A DNA stretch of 64,000 nt from Catellatospora methionotrophica (GTDB lineage Bacteria > Actinomycetota > Actinomycetes > Mycobacteriales > Micromonosporaceae). The notes below the pieces were generated by a model. It made no database searches and was not told where the DNA came from. It was given only the letters and a program-made list of their open reading frames with translations. Positions 9,287 through 17,686 of the stretch are shown piece after piece. The stretch lies in the NCBI RefSeq assembly GCF_011297335.1, contig NZ_JAAOTJ010000001.1:1364001-1428000 (forward strand), read 5' to 3'. Position numbers and translations under genes: made by a program. Numbering within the stretch: the first letter of the stretch is position 1; the number at the start of each line of letters is the position of its first letter.

Positions 9287-9403
9287 TTCGCACAGGAGCG
9301 GGGCGGGCAGGGCGGGGTGTGCACCGACGCGTGTGGATTTCGCCGCGAACGGAGACAAGGGGAAGGAGTTATACTTAGGTTTGTTTCGAGTAGGCTGGCC
9401 GCC

Positions 9404-10918
9404 ATGCCGGATGCGCTGATCCTGGGACCTGACGACCCCGCGTACGCCACGGTGGTGCGCGGGATCAACCGGCGTTTCGTCGGGGAACCGAACCGGGTGC
9501 ACCGGGTGACCGGCACGGAGCAGGTCGTCGCCGCCGTGGCCGAGGCGGTGCGCGACGGACGGCGGCTCGCGGTGCGCGGCGGCGGCCACTGCTACGAGGG
9601 GTTCGTCGCCGATCCCGAGGTCGACGTCCTGATCGACATGTCGGGGCTGGACGCGGTCGGCTGGGACGAGACGCGGCAGGCGTACGCCGTCGGGGCCGGG
9701 GCCGGCCTGGGGGCCGTGTACAAGGCGCTGTTCAAGAACTGGGGTGTCACCATCCCCGGCGGCTCCTGCCACAGCGTGGGCGTCGGCGGGCACTTCACCG
9801 GCGGCGGGTACGGCGTGCTGTCGCGGCGACACGGCCTGACCGTCGACCACCTGTACGCGGTCGAGGTGGTCGTCGTCGGCGAAGACGGGCAGGTCAGGGC
9901 GGTGGTGGCGACCCGCGACCCGGCCGACCCGCACCACGACCTGTGGTGGGCGCACACCGGCGGCGGGGGCGGCACCTTCGGCGTGGTCACCCGCTTCTGG
10001 CTGCGCTCCCCCGGCGGCGGCCCCGACCCGGCGACCGCGCTGCCCACTCCCCCGGCCGAGGTCTGGCTACACGCCGTGACCTGGCCCTGGGCGAGCCTCG
10101 ACCGGGACGGCTTCGACCGCCTGCTGACCAACTTCGGCGACTGGCACGAACGGCACGCCACCGCGGCGGACCCGTACGCGGGACTCGCCGCCGCCCTGCT
10201 CGTGCAGGCCCGGGCCGCCGACGGGATCAGCCTGCGCACCACGATGGACGCGACCGCGCCCGACACCGAGGGACTGCTGCGCGCCTTCGTCGCCGAGATC
10301 GGGGCGGGGGTCGGCGCGGCCGGGCCGATGACGCAGGACAGCGGCAAGGTGGCCGCGCCGCCCGACGCGACCGCGCCGCGCAAGCTGCGCTGGCTGTGGG
10401 CCAACCAGCTCGCCGCAGGCAGTGACCTGGAGCGGCGGGCCAAGTACAAGTCGGCGTTCCTGCGGCGCGGGTTCACCGCGCGGCAGCGGGCCGCGATCTG
10501 GGCGTCGCTGGACCATCCCCACACCGACGCGGTGCTGCAGCTCGACTCGTTCGGCGGGGCGATCAACGAGGTCGCCGCGGAGGCGACGGCGTACCCGCAC
10601 CGGGACAGCGTGCTCAAAGCCCAGTGGCAGGTGTACTGGACCGACCCGGCCGACGACGACCGGCACCTGGCCTGGATCCGGCAGGCCTACCGCGCCGTGT
10701 TCGCCGACCGGGGCGGCGTGCCGGTGGCCGATGATCAGCTCGACGGCTGCTACGTCAACTATCCCGACGTCGACCTGTCCGACCCGGGCTGGAACACCTC
10801 CGGCACTCCGTGGACGGAGCTGTACTTCGGCCTTAACTACGCTCGATTGCAGCAGGTGAAAGCCCGGTGGGATCCGACGGACACGTTCCGCCACGCGCAG
10901 TCCGTGCGCCTGCCCTGA
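9404..10918 (+). CDS. FAD-linked oxidase of the berberine-bridge-enzyme family
   Basis: Oxidoreductase of the PP-loop FAD-binding type 4 family with a C-terminal BBE domain, usually oxidising alcohols, sugars or natural-product scaffolds with oxygen as acceptor. Starting at ATG 9404 the protein has 504 residues; the frame is open further upstream through the repeats, which is not credible coding. 'RGGGHCYEGF' supplies His62 and 'GGSCHSVGVGGHFTGGGYG' supplies Cys122, the two residues expected for bicovalent flavin attachment. The C-terminal 'CYVNYPDVDL' and 'YGLNYARLQQVKARWDPTDTF'-like ending (here 'FGLNYARLQQVKARWDP') is the BBE domain. No signal peptide is seen. A convergent terminator follows at 10904-10940. 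Substrate unknown. Confidence 0.88.
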   Translation: MPDALILGPDDPAYATVVRGINRRFVGEPNRVHRVTGTEQVVAAVAEAVRDGRRLAVRGGGHCYEGFVADPEVDVLIDMSGLDAVGWDETRQAYAVGAGAGLGAVYKALFKNWGVTIPGGSCHSVGVGGHFTGGGYGVLSRRHGLTVDHLYAVEVVVVGEDGQVRAVVATRDPADPHHDLWWAHTGGGGGTFGVVTRFWLRSPGGGPDPATALPTPPAEVWLHAVTWPWASLDRDGFDRLLTNFGDWHERHATAADPYAGLAAALLVQARAADGISLRTTMDATAPDTEGLLRAFVAEIGAGVGAAGPMTQDSGKVAAPPDATAPRKLRWLWANQLAAGSDLERRAKYKSAFLRRGFTARQRAAIWASLDHPHTDAVLQLDSFGGAINEVAAEATAYPHRDSVLKAQWQVYWTDPADDDRHLAWIRQAYRAVFADRGGVPVADDQLDGCYVNYPDVDLSDPGWNTSGTPWTELYFGLNYARLQQVKARWDPTDTFRHAQSVRLP

Positions 10919-10940
10919 CCGTACGGCCGGGCAGGCGCAC
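10904..10940. terminator. Terminator-like hairpin between convergent genes
   Basis: Perfect 12-base arms 10904-10915 and 10929-10940. The left arm is the end of the flavin oxidase gene and the right arm ends 5 bases before the stop of the leftward 315-residue gene. A GC-rich stem without a T-run is typical of actinobacterial terminators. Confidence 0.65.
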
Positions 10941-10945
10941 GAGCC

Positions 10946-11893
10946 CTACTTCAGCTTCGCCTTCAGCCTGTCGATCAGCGCCTGCTGGAACTTGTCGTAC
11001 TCGTTCAGGTCGAACGGCCAGCGCCACAGTTCGAGCTGGATGCCCTGCTTGGAGATACGCATCGCCTGGTTGGTCGACATCTCCTTGGGCGCGAACCCGA
11101 TGAACTGGGTGAAGTAGCCCTTCATCTCCGACAGCCGCTGGGTGGCGTCCTTCGTCCCGACGACCGCCGACCCGCCGGTGCGGGCCCCGACCGGGACCGG
11201 TTCCAGCAGCATCTTGTCCGGCGCGAAGTGCCGCCCGTCGATCGTCAGGCCGTGCGCCTTGGCCCGTACGTAGTCCCACAGGTGCTGGCCGACCGGAAGG
11301 TCCTTGAGCCGGGTCAGATCGTCGATGTTCGAGATCGACTTCGATTCGAAGACGGCCATCACCCAGACCCGGCCGTCGGGGTGCACCGAGATCAGCATGA
11401 GGTCGCCGAGCTGCTTGCCCTGCCCGTCGACGACCGCGCTGACCAGCTGCACCTTGCCCCACTTCTTCGCCATCCCCTCCGAGGCCCGCAGCCGCACCTT
11501 GTCCATGGCCTTCTTCAGGTCGTCCAGGTCCGGCATCGAGCGGGCCAGCCGCTCCACGATCAGGCCGCGCAGCGACTGCGAACTCATCTCACCCCGGTTC
11601 ATCGCCAGGGACACGATGTCGGCGAAGTCGGCCTTCTCCACGCCGGTGAGGATGGACGGGAAACGGGACAGGAAACGCTCGTAGAGTTTGAGCGCCTCGG
11701 CCACGACCGCGCCCTCGATCAGCAGCGCGGCGCGCTCGAAGTCGCGCAACGCCGCGGCGGCGATCGCCTTCGGGGCGGCCCGGATCTCGTACCGGGCCAC
11801 CTCCTTGCCGAAGATCTGCAGGCTGAGCCACTTCGCCTTCTTGGCGAACTTCGTGCCGTGCCCGAGCCGGATCAGTGCCACGACCTTGCTCAC
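10946..11893 (-). CDS. Unrecognised 315-residue protein with PD-(D/E)XK-like motif
   Basis: Third gene of a coupled three-gene set. The GTG at 11893 overlaps the TGA of the 219-residue gene (GTGA), which is why the longer upstream frame (to 12064) is rejected. The N-terminal half is basic and helical ('GTKFAKKAKWLSLQIFGKEV'). The centre contains 'GDLMLISVHPDG' followed after about 19 residues by 'FESKS', the spacing of D...ExK nuclease active sites. The C-terminus ends in 'RLKAKLK'. No signal peptide or membrane helix is seen. I do not recognise the family; a nuclease-like effector is possible but unproven. Confidence 0.6.
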   Translation of the reverse strand: MSKVVALIRLGHGTKFAKKAKWLSLQIFGKEVARYEIRAAPKAIAAAALRDFERAALLIEGAVVAEALKLYERFLSRFPSILTGVEKADFADIVSLAMNRGEMSSQSLRGLIVERLARSMPDLDDLKKAMDKVRLRASEGMAKKWGKVQLVSAVVDGQGKQLGDLMLISVHPDGRVWVMAVFESKSISNIDDLTRLKDLPVGQHLWDYVRAKAHGLTIDGRHFAPDKMLLEPVPVGARTGGSAVVGTKDATQRLSEMKGYFTQFIGFAPKEMSTNQAMRISKQGIQLELWRWPFDLNEYDKFQQALIDRLKAKLK

Positions 11894-12549
11894 GGCGTCG
11901 CCTCCGTCTCCTCGTAGGACACTTCCAGCGCCTCGCCGAGGGCGAAGCTGTCCGGCTCGCAGAACGCCCGGATCAGCTCCAGCGCGATCCGGCCGATCAG
12001 GCGGCCCAGGTGGCGGCCGGACGCGACGGCGTCCGGTGCGGTGCGCACCTGCTCCGACCACCACTCCAGGCTGGCCCGGCCGATCATGGTGGCGATGTCC
12101 TCGGCGTCGGGGATCAGGTCCCGCAGCGCCTTCGCCGCCTCGATCGGCCCGACCTGGTCCAGCCAGCGGAACACCGAGCCCATGCGCTGCATCGCGCGCA
12201 GCTGCTCCAGCTCGGCCTTGACCTTCGGCGACAGGCCCTGCGGGTCGTCCTCGACGATCGGCCGGACGAAGAACTCGGCCAGGCTCACCGTGACTCCGAC
12301 GCCGACCAGCCTGAACAGTGCCTCCAGGTCACGTTTCCACTCGGTGCAGCCCTCCAGGAAACCGTCGGCGAAGCCGTCCACGAACCCGGCCGTGGCCGGG
12401 ATCGGATACGTGGGAGCGGTGACCATCCGCAGGTACGCCGCCCCGTCGCCCCCTGCCGTGGACGGCACCTGGGCCTTCACCGCCTGGATCAGGCCCGTGC
12501 TCAGCGCCGCCTGGTCGGCGGCGCTGAGCTGTCCGGACAGGCCTGTCAC
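11890..12549 (-). CDS. Unrecognised 219-residue protein, middle gene of the coupled trio
   Basis: The protein starts 'MTGLSGQLSAADQAALSTGL' and overlaps both neighbours by four bases. It is mainly alpha-helical and acidic, with a short hydrophobic stretch near residues 80-95 ('LFRLVGVGVTVSLAEFF') and a 'GASLEWWSEQVRTAP'-like aromatic segment (here 'RASLEWWSEQ'). It has no signal peptide and no motif I can assign. The coupling implies it acts together with the 819- and 315-residue proteins, for example as an adaptor, chaperone or immunity protein. Confidence 0.6.
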   Translation of the reverse strand: MTGLSGQLSAADQAALSTGLIQAVKAQVPSTAGGDGAAYLRMVTAPTYPIPATAGFVDGFADGFLEGCTEWKRDLEALFRLVGVGVTVSLAEFFVRPIVEDDPQGLSPKVKAELEQLRAMQRMGSVFRWLDQVGPIEAAKALRDLIPDAEDIATMIGRASLEWWSEQVRTAPDAVASGRHLGRLIGRIALELIRAFCEPDSFALGEALEVSYEETEATP

Positions 12550-15005
12550 GGCCGCGGCTCGGTCAGGTGCACCGCCACGTCCACCGACGTCAGGCCACTG
12601 GAGGCGACGGCCTCACCGACCTTGCCCTGCGCCAGCAGCACCGCCGACGAGGCGGCCGTACGGTCGGCCGCGCCCTGTGCCACGGCCTCGGTGAACGGGT
12701 CCGCCGCGGTGGTCCCGGCGAGCGTCACCTCGGTGTGTACGCCGTCGGTCGGCAGGTCCTCCGACCAGGTGCCCAGGCAGACGTGCTGCTGCACCACCTC
12801 CGGGCACGGGTTGCCCGGCGTCAGCACGACCTCGTTCGGGCCGCCGAGGTTGGTGTTGCGCCAGTCGGTCAGCTCCTTGAGCACCTTGCCGACCAGGTCC
12901 TCGATGCCCGACGGGCCGGTCGCCTGCTGCGAGCGCAGGAAGATCCAGCGCAGCGCGATCTCCTCGTAGCCGGTGCGCACCGGCAGGAACAGCCGCGCCC
13001 AGGACGCGTTGACGAAGTCCCCGGCCGGGCGGGCCGGGTCGCGCAGGCTGCCGTCGCCGCTCCAGGTGCCCGAGTAGGTGCGGGCCGCGGCCAGCTCCCA
13101 GTCGAAGACCTGCTCCCATACGTCCAGCTCGGCGATCTCGTCGCGGGCGTCGGCGGGGAACATGGCGTTGATGAAGCGGCGCATCAGTTCCTGCGCCGGG
13201 TTCAGGCTCGCCCGGTGCGCGATCCGCCAGGCCTCGAACTCGGCCAGCGCGACCGACTCGGCGATGGCGACCTTCCCGGCCCGCTGCGCGATCAGGGTGG
13301 CGCACTGGGCCTCCCACGCCGCCGCCGCCTCGGCCTGGGCCTGGCCGAGCGACGTGGCGTCCGGGATGACCCGGGCCGACAGCGACACCCAGATCTGCGA
13401 CGAACCGGTGAGCCGCCAGCCCGCACCACAGTGGATGATCTGGAAGATGGTGCGGTCGCCCGCCGAGTTCATCACCTCCCAGGGGTCGCCGACGGTGTGC
13501 ACGCCGAATCCGCGCGGCGCACCGGTCAGCGTCGAACGCAGGCTGCCCTGCAGCGTCGCGATGTCGCCGTCCCACTTCATGCCGCGCGGCACGTTGATCG
13601 GCAGGGTGTAGTCGGCGCTCATGTCGCTGCCCGGCCAGCCGCCCCACTGGGTCAGCTCGCTCAGCGGCGGATCGAGCCCGACCAGCCGCGCGCCGGGCAC
13701 CTCGCCGACGTTCGGCTGCGCCGGCAGCACCGCGGCGGGGATCGAGTCCCGCGCCGCCTTGAGCATCTGCTCCCGCATCGCGGTCTCGGCGGCGTAGAAG
13801 TCCCCGGCCGGGTCCCGGACGAACGGCGTCCAGCACAACCGGACCCCGAACCGCTCGTGGGAGAACCGGATCCGCTGGAGCACCTTGTAGAAGTGCAGGT
13901 CGATCGGGGTGAACTGGTTGGGGTTGCGGATCGTGCGGCGGGCCGCCCGCTCGAACCGGTCCGACTCCGACACCCGGAACACGGTCTTGTGCACGTCACG
14001 CAGCTTCGCCACGTTCTTGCTGGTCCGGGCGGCGACCTCCTTGACCGAGTCGGTCCGGGTGTCGTTGTCGGCCTCTGTGGTCGTGTCCGACACCCCGCCG
14101 TTGACCTGCGCCTTGATGCCGTACTCGAAACCGACCGTGCCGCCCGCGTTGAAGCCGTCGGTCCGGGTCGTCGTCAGCGAACCCGCGATCACTTCGGCGT
14201 GGTCGATGGTCGACGACGACGACGTCTCGCTCTCCTTGTTGCCCTCGGTCTCGCTGCTCGACTCCGAGAACACGTCGCGCTGCACGAACGAGCGCTGCTC
14301 CAGCACCACCTCCTCGGCGGGGGCCAGGCCCATGGTGTGCAGGTGCTCGCCGACCACGAACCCCGCCGGGCGCAGCCGGGTGCGGTCCAGGAACAGCAGG
14401 CCGATCTCCGACCGGGCCAGGTCCAGCAGCACCTGCTCCGGCGTACGGTCCAGCACCGTGCCGGTGATGGTCCCGTCGCCCTTGGGCGGCATGTGCGTGC
14501 TGGGGTGCCCGCCGGTCCCACCGCCGGTGCTCCCGCCGCCCGTGCCGCCGCCACCCGGGTTGCCGCCGCCCGGGTCGCCGCCGGTGCCCCCGCCCGGACC
14601 GACGATGATCGGCGCGGTGCCCCTGCGCAGCAGGTTCGCCAGTCTGAGCAGCGAACTGGGCGGCGCGGCCGCCTCCTCCGGGTCGACGCCGGGCACGCCG
14701 TGCGCGAGGCGCATCCGCATGGTCGCCTCACCCACCGCGCCCTCCGCGCGCTGGGGCACCGAGGCCGAGGCGGAGATCGTCTTGCCGGAGCCGCCGTGCC
14801 ACTCGGCCCATTCGGCGGTGGCCTCGCCGGTGAGGCCGGCCGCCTTGGCCAGGTACACCCACTGCGCGCGGGTCAGGACGGGGCGGCCGTTGCTGCCGGT
14901 GTTGCTCAGGGCGGCGTAGCGGTAGGAATACACGAAGCGGTCCCCGGAACCGGGCGCCCCCTGCAGTGCCTCCACCGGCACGCCGAATGTCACACGCTGT
15001 GTCAT
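12546..15005 (-). CDS. Unrecognised 819-residue protein with glycine-rich hinge
   Basis: First and largest gene of the trio. The start 'MTQRVTFGVPVEALQGAPGS' lacks a signal peptide. A folded N-terminal part (about 1-135) is joined by a Gly/Pro-rich hinge (about 138-175) to a long region containing a Ser/Glu-rich segment ('FSESSSETEGNKESETSSSS', about 247-266), beta-rich sequence, and then 'IDLHFYKVLQRIRFSHERFG'. The C-terminal third is helical ('AQAEAAAAWEAQCATLIAQR') and ends in a beta-rich tail. The size, hinge and lack of a secretion signal resemble structural or delivered effector proteins, but no family is recognised. The divergent neighbour is a 202-residue orphan. Confidence 0.65.
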   Translation of the reverse strand: MTQRVTFGVPVEALQGAPGSGDRFVYSYRYAALSNTGSNGRPVLTRAQWVYLAKAAGLTGEATAEWAEWHGGSGKTISASASVPQRAEGAVGEATMRMRLAHGVPGVDPEEAAAPPSSLLRLANLLRRGTAPIIVGPGGGTGGDPGGGNPGGGGTGGGSTGGGTGGHPSTHMPPKGDGTITGTVLDRTPEQVLLDLARSEIGLLFLDRTRLRPAGFVVGEHLHTMGLAPAEEVVLEQRSFVQRDVFSESSSETEGNKESETSSSSTIDHAEVIAGSLTTTRTDGFNAGGTVGFEYGIKAQVNGGVSDTTTEADNDTRTDSVKEVAARTSKNVAKLRDVHKTVFRVSESDRFERAARRTIRNPNQFTPIDLHFYKVLQRIRFSHERFGVRLCWTPFVRDPAGDFYAAETAMREQMLKAARDSIPAAVLPAQPNVGEVPGARLVGLDPPLSELTQWGGWPGSDMSADYTLPINVPRGMKWDGDIATLQGSLRSTLTGAPRGFGVHTVGDPWEVMNSAGDRTIFQIIHCGAGWRLTGSSQIWVSLSARVIPDATSLGQAQAEAAAAWEAQCATLIAQRAGKVAIAESVALAEFEAWRIAHRASLNPAQELMRRFINAMFPADARDEIAELDVWEQVFDWELAAARTYSGTWSGDGSLRDPARPAGDFVNASWARLFLPVRTGYEEIALRWIFLRSQQATGPSGIEDLVGKVLKELTDWRNTNLGGPNEVVLTPGNPCPEVVQQHVCLGTWSEDLPTDGVHTEVTLAGTTAADPFTEAVAQGAADRTAASSAVLLAQGKVGEAVASSGLTSVDVAVHLTEPRP

Positions 15006-15226
15006 GGCTGGAGTCTGGACCGCACGCCCTCGCGTAGCCGTTGACGGTCGTGATTCCGACGGTCCGCCCCAGCGCCGTCTGTCATCGCATGACCGCAGCT
15101 CAGAGCCTTGTTTCAGCCGCGCGGTCAGTCCAGTGTGGCCGGACGGCGTAGTCGGTGGCGGCCCGGGCGCAGGGAAGATCGAAACCCCAGGTCAGGGTGT
15201 CGGGGCGCTCGTGTTCAATGGCGGGC

Positions 15227-15835
15227 ATGGCACTGACCGTCGGCCCCTCGTTCACCGTTGCCGGATACCTGACGACGGCCCCGCCCGACTTCGACACCGA
15301 GTGCGAGGCGACGCTGTACGCCGCCGACTCCCTGGTGGGTCATGCCGCGTTCTGGCGCGCCTACCTGACCGGTCCGCTGGGCGCGGACCGGGCTGCCGAC
15401 CATGCCTTGCCGGTCGGCGCGGCCGAGCGGAACGAGATGGACGCCGTGCTCGACGACCCGGAGCGCTGGCCCGCCGTGCCGGTGCGCCTGGCCGGTGACG
15501 ACCGGATGTGGATCGTGTACCGCAACTTCGAGAGCGACGCGGGACTCGACTTCGTACGGGTGAGCCCGGATCGTCCGGTGCAGGTCCACGACCTCGCACA
15601 GGACTGCGGCTCCTCATCGATGACCTGGGCGGATTTGCTGGCGCTGGCGGAAGTCCCCGACGAGCGGCTGAGCTGGGCGCAGCGCTTCGTCCTGCTGCTG
15701 CCGCTGCTGGAGCCGCAGGAGTTGCCGGACGACGCGGGCGCGGTCATCGACCGAGCGCTGGACGGGATAGGCGCCGCGAACCGGGCCGCCGTGGTCGCCG
15801 AACTACTCGATGCGCTGGATTGGCAAACCCACTGA
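15227..15835 (+). CDS. Hypothetical 202-residue protein
   Basis: The protein begins 'MALTVGPSFTVAGYLTTAPP'; a second in-frame ATG nine bases upstream (15218) is equally possible. It is acidic, with 'DDRMWIVYRNFESDAGLDFV' and a leucine-rich C-terminal helical part ('AQRFVLLLPLLEPQELPDDA'). It resembles small standalone actinobacterial proteins of unknown role, perhaps immunity-like (SMI1/KNR4-type) in character, but I cannot assign a family. It is divergent from the 819-residue gene and its 3' end overlaps the convergent dimethylformamidase-like gene by 33 bases. Confidence 0.6.
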   Translation: MALTVGPSFTVAGYLTTAPPDFDTECEATLYAADSLVGHAAFWRAYLTGPLGADRAADHALPVGAAERNEMDAVLDDPERWPAVPVRLAGDDRMWIVYRNFESDAGLDFVRVSPDRPVQVHDLAQDCGSSSMTWADLLALAEVPDERLSWAQRFVLLLPLLEPQELPDDAGAVIDRALDGIGAANRAAVVAELLDALDWQTH

Positions 15836-17686
15836 GCTGCTGATCGACGCCGTCGCCGGACGGCGGCGCAGGGTCTCGCCCCCGGCGACCAGCCAGCCTG
15901 CCGCGCCGGTGAGCGACCGCACGTCAGCGGCCGGGCCGAGGTCCGTCCACGGGAACGGGCCGTCCACGGGTGGGCGGGACAGCAGCCGGTCGGCGGTCGC
16001 GGCGAACAGAGTGCTGCTCAGGCCGGTCAGTGCGACGACGCCGTCGGCGGGGCCGATCTGCTGCCACGTACCGGTCCCGTCGGCCAGGGACGCCGCCGTC
16101 CGGGTCCACAGCGTGCCGTCGGCGACCGCGTAGAACGTGGCGTTGACGCAGGCCAGCGCCAGCGTCCCGGCGGGCGCGTCGCCGAGCACCGACCACAGGC
16201 TCCGTTCGGGCACCGGGTCGCGGTACACGATCCAGCCGTCGCGGGTCACCCCGATCAACCCCAACGGCATGCCGCGGTACGCCTCCCGCGGTGAGCCGAG
16301 CGCGACCAGGTCCGGAGCGGTGTCGATCTCGCGCCATGCCAGGTTCTGCCCGCACAGCTCGCGTACCCGCAGCACGCCCCGCGCCGCCGCGAACAGCAGG
16401 CCCTCGCAGGCCGCCAGCACCGCGTCCGGCACCGCCGGGCCGATCAGTTCGAAGTCGACGGGCGTGGAGCCGCTGAGCCGGTCGAACACGTTGCGGGTGA
16501 TCCGGTCCACGACCGGGTCGCCGAGCGCGCTGCCCCAGTTGACCGTCGCGGCGGTGAACACGGTGCCCTGGCCGAGCCGGTGTACGCCCATGGTCGCGTG
16601 GCCGCCCTGCCCGTAGTGCCGCCAGTGGCGCAGGTCGGCGGTGGCCAGGATGACGAAGTCGGGTGGGGTGCCGTCCCGGCCGGTGACCCGGGGCACCCCG
16701 TCGACCTCGGTGAAGTCGGCGGCGTCGGTCTCGTAGCCGAGCGCGCCCCGGCCGAACGCGTCGCCGTCGCGCAGGCCGGTGCCCGCGAACACCCAGTGGT
16801 CGGCGAAGCGGGCGCGGTAGGACTCCTCGCGCATCTTCGGCATGTGCTCGCCCCAGGTGCCCGCGCCACGCCGGTAGCTGACGCCGGTCAGGGCGTTCTC
16901 GGGCCGGTTGACGGGCGCGCTGGACCATTCGACGGTGACCCGCGACGGGTCGACGGCGGTCATCGGGTCGGTGACGGCCTCGCGGTGGCAGACCATGGTG
17001 CGGCCGCCGTCCTCCAGGCGGATCTGCCACCAGCAGGTGTTCGCCGCGAAGATCGCCAGGTTGCCGCCGCGGCGCACGTACGCCTCGACGTGGTCGCGCA
17101 TCTCCCAGGTCCAGTACTCGTCGTGCCCGTTGACGACGAGCATCCGGTGCCGGTCCAGCAGTGCGGGCTGGTCGTGCAGGTCCAGGTTGGCGCAGTACGC
17201 GACGCGCAGGCCGCTGCCCGAAAGCCAGCGCAGCAGCCCGTGCTCCCATTCCTGCGGCGGCGGGCCGCCACCGGGCCGGTCGAAGCTGACCCGGGCGGCC
17301 CTGGTCGGCTCCTCGGCGTAGTAGAGGCTCTCACCGGGCTCGCCCGAGCGGTTGTAGGCCTGCCAGGTCAGGAACGGCACGGACACGAGCACGTCGGCGT
17401 CGCCGGTGCCGCGTACGACGAAGTGCGCGTCGGCGTCGGGGCTGTCTGCGGTCGCGGAGGTGCCGTCGGCGCGGAACGCGGCCCGGTACAGCGAGCTGGG
17501 CCAGTGCTCGGGCACGTCGAGGGACCAGTGCGGGCCGTCGACGCTGTCACTGGCCATGATCTGGCCGGTCGGCACGTCCACGACGGTGACGTGCCCGGCC
17601 GGGTGGCCGCCGTCGGCACCGACCACGAACGCGAGCGTCTTGCCGGGGTCGACGGCGCAGGCTTCGGCGTACGCGGTGAGTCTCAC
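15803..17686 (-). CDS. N,N-dimethylformamidase large-subunit-like protein with propeller-like tail
   Basis: The last gene of the NRPS operon, 627 residues, with a GTG start overlapping the preceding stop (GTGA). The N-terminal two-thirds matches the C-terminal domain of the DMFase large subunit: 'FLTWQAYNRSGEPGESLYY', 'MLVVNGHDEYWTWEMRDHVE', 'RRGGNLAIFAANTCWWQIR' and later 'GQGTVFTAATVNWGSALGDP'. This region forms a glutamine-amidotransferase-like fold. The last 200 or so residues show repeating 'WREI...', 'WQQIGPADGV', 'WTDLGPAADV' units like a tachylectin-type beta-propeller. DMFase hydrolyses a formamide bond, so a role in amide cleavage or formation on the peptide product is conceivable. 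That role is an inference from the family and operon position. Confidence 0.75.
   Translation of the reverse strand: MRLTAYAEACAVDPGKTLAFVVGADGGHPAGHVTVVDVPTGQIMASDSVDGPHWSLDVPEHWPSSLYRAAFRADGTSATADSPDADAHFVVRGTGDADVLVSVPFLTWQAYNRSGEPGESLYYAEEPTRAARVSFDRPGGGPPPQEWEHGLLRWLSGSGLRVAYCANLDLHDQPALLDRHRMLVVNGHDEYWTWEMRDHVEAYVRRGGNLAIFAANTCWWQIRLEDGGRTMVCHREAVTDPMTAVDPSRVTVEWSSAPVNRPENALTGVSYRRGAGTWGEHMPKMREESYRARFADHWVFAGTGLRDGDAFGRGALGYETDAADFTEVDGVPRVTGRDGTPPDFVILATADLRHWRHYGQGGHATMGVHRLGQGTVFTAATVNWGSALGDPVVDRITRNVFDRLSGSTPVDFELIGPAVPDAVLAACEGLLFAAARGVLRVRELCGQNLAWREIDTAPDLVALGSPREAYRGMPLGLIGVTRDGWIVYRDPVPERSLWSVLGDAPAGTLALACVNATFYAVADGTLWTRTAASLADGTGTWQQIGPADGVVALTGLSSTLFAATADRLLSRPPVDGPFPWTDLGPAADVRSLTGAAGWLVAGGETLRRRPATASISSSVGLPIQRIE

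Larger units (their letters stand above)
8823..9403. other. Kdp control region and repeat cluster between divergent genes
   Basis: This 581-base intergenic stretch separates the leftward kdp operon from the rightward flavin oxidase gene. It contains the AAAGGAGG site for the first kdp ORF and an AT-richer segment (8830-8880) where the kdp promoter and KdpE target probably lie. Beyond these are a tandem pentamer array (9026-9073) and three palindromic elements (9075-9123, 9147-9217, 9241-9286). I found no convincing gene and no sigma-70 consensus pair that I would place with confidence. Confidence 0.6.

Noticed and set aside
12567-15044. 825-codon plus-strand frame opposite the 819-residue gene
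   Set aside because: Shadow frame. The minus strand has the coupled overlaps with its neighbours and balanced amino-acid use.
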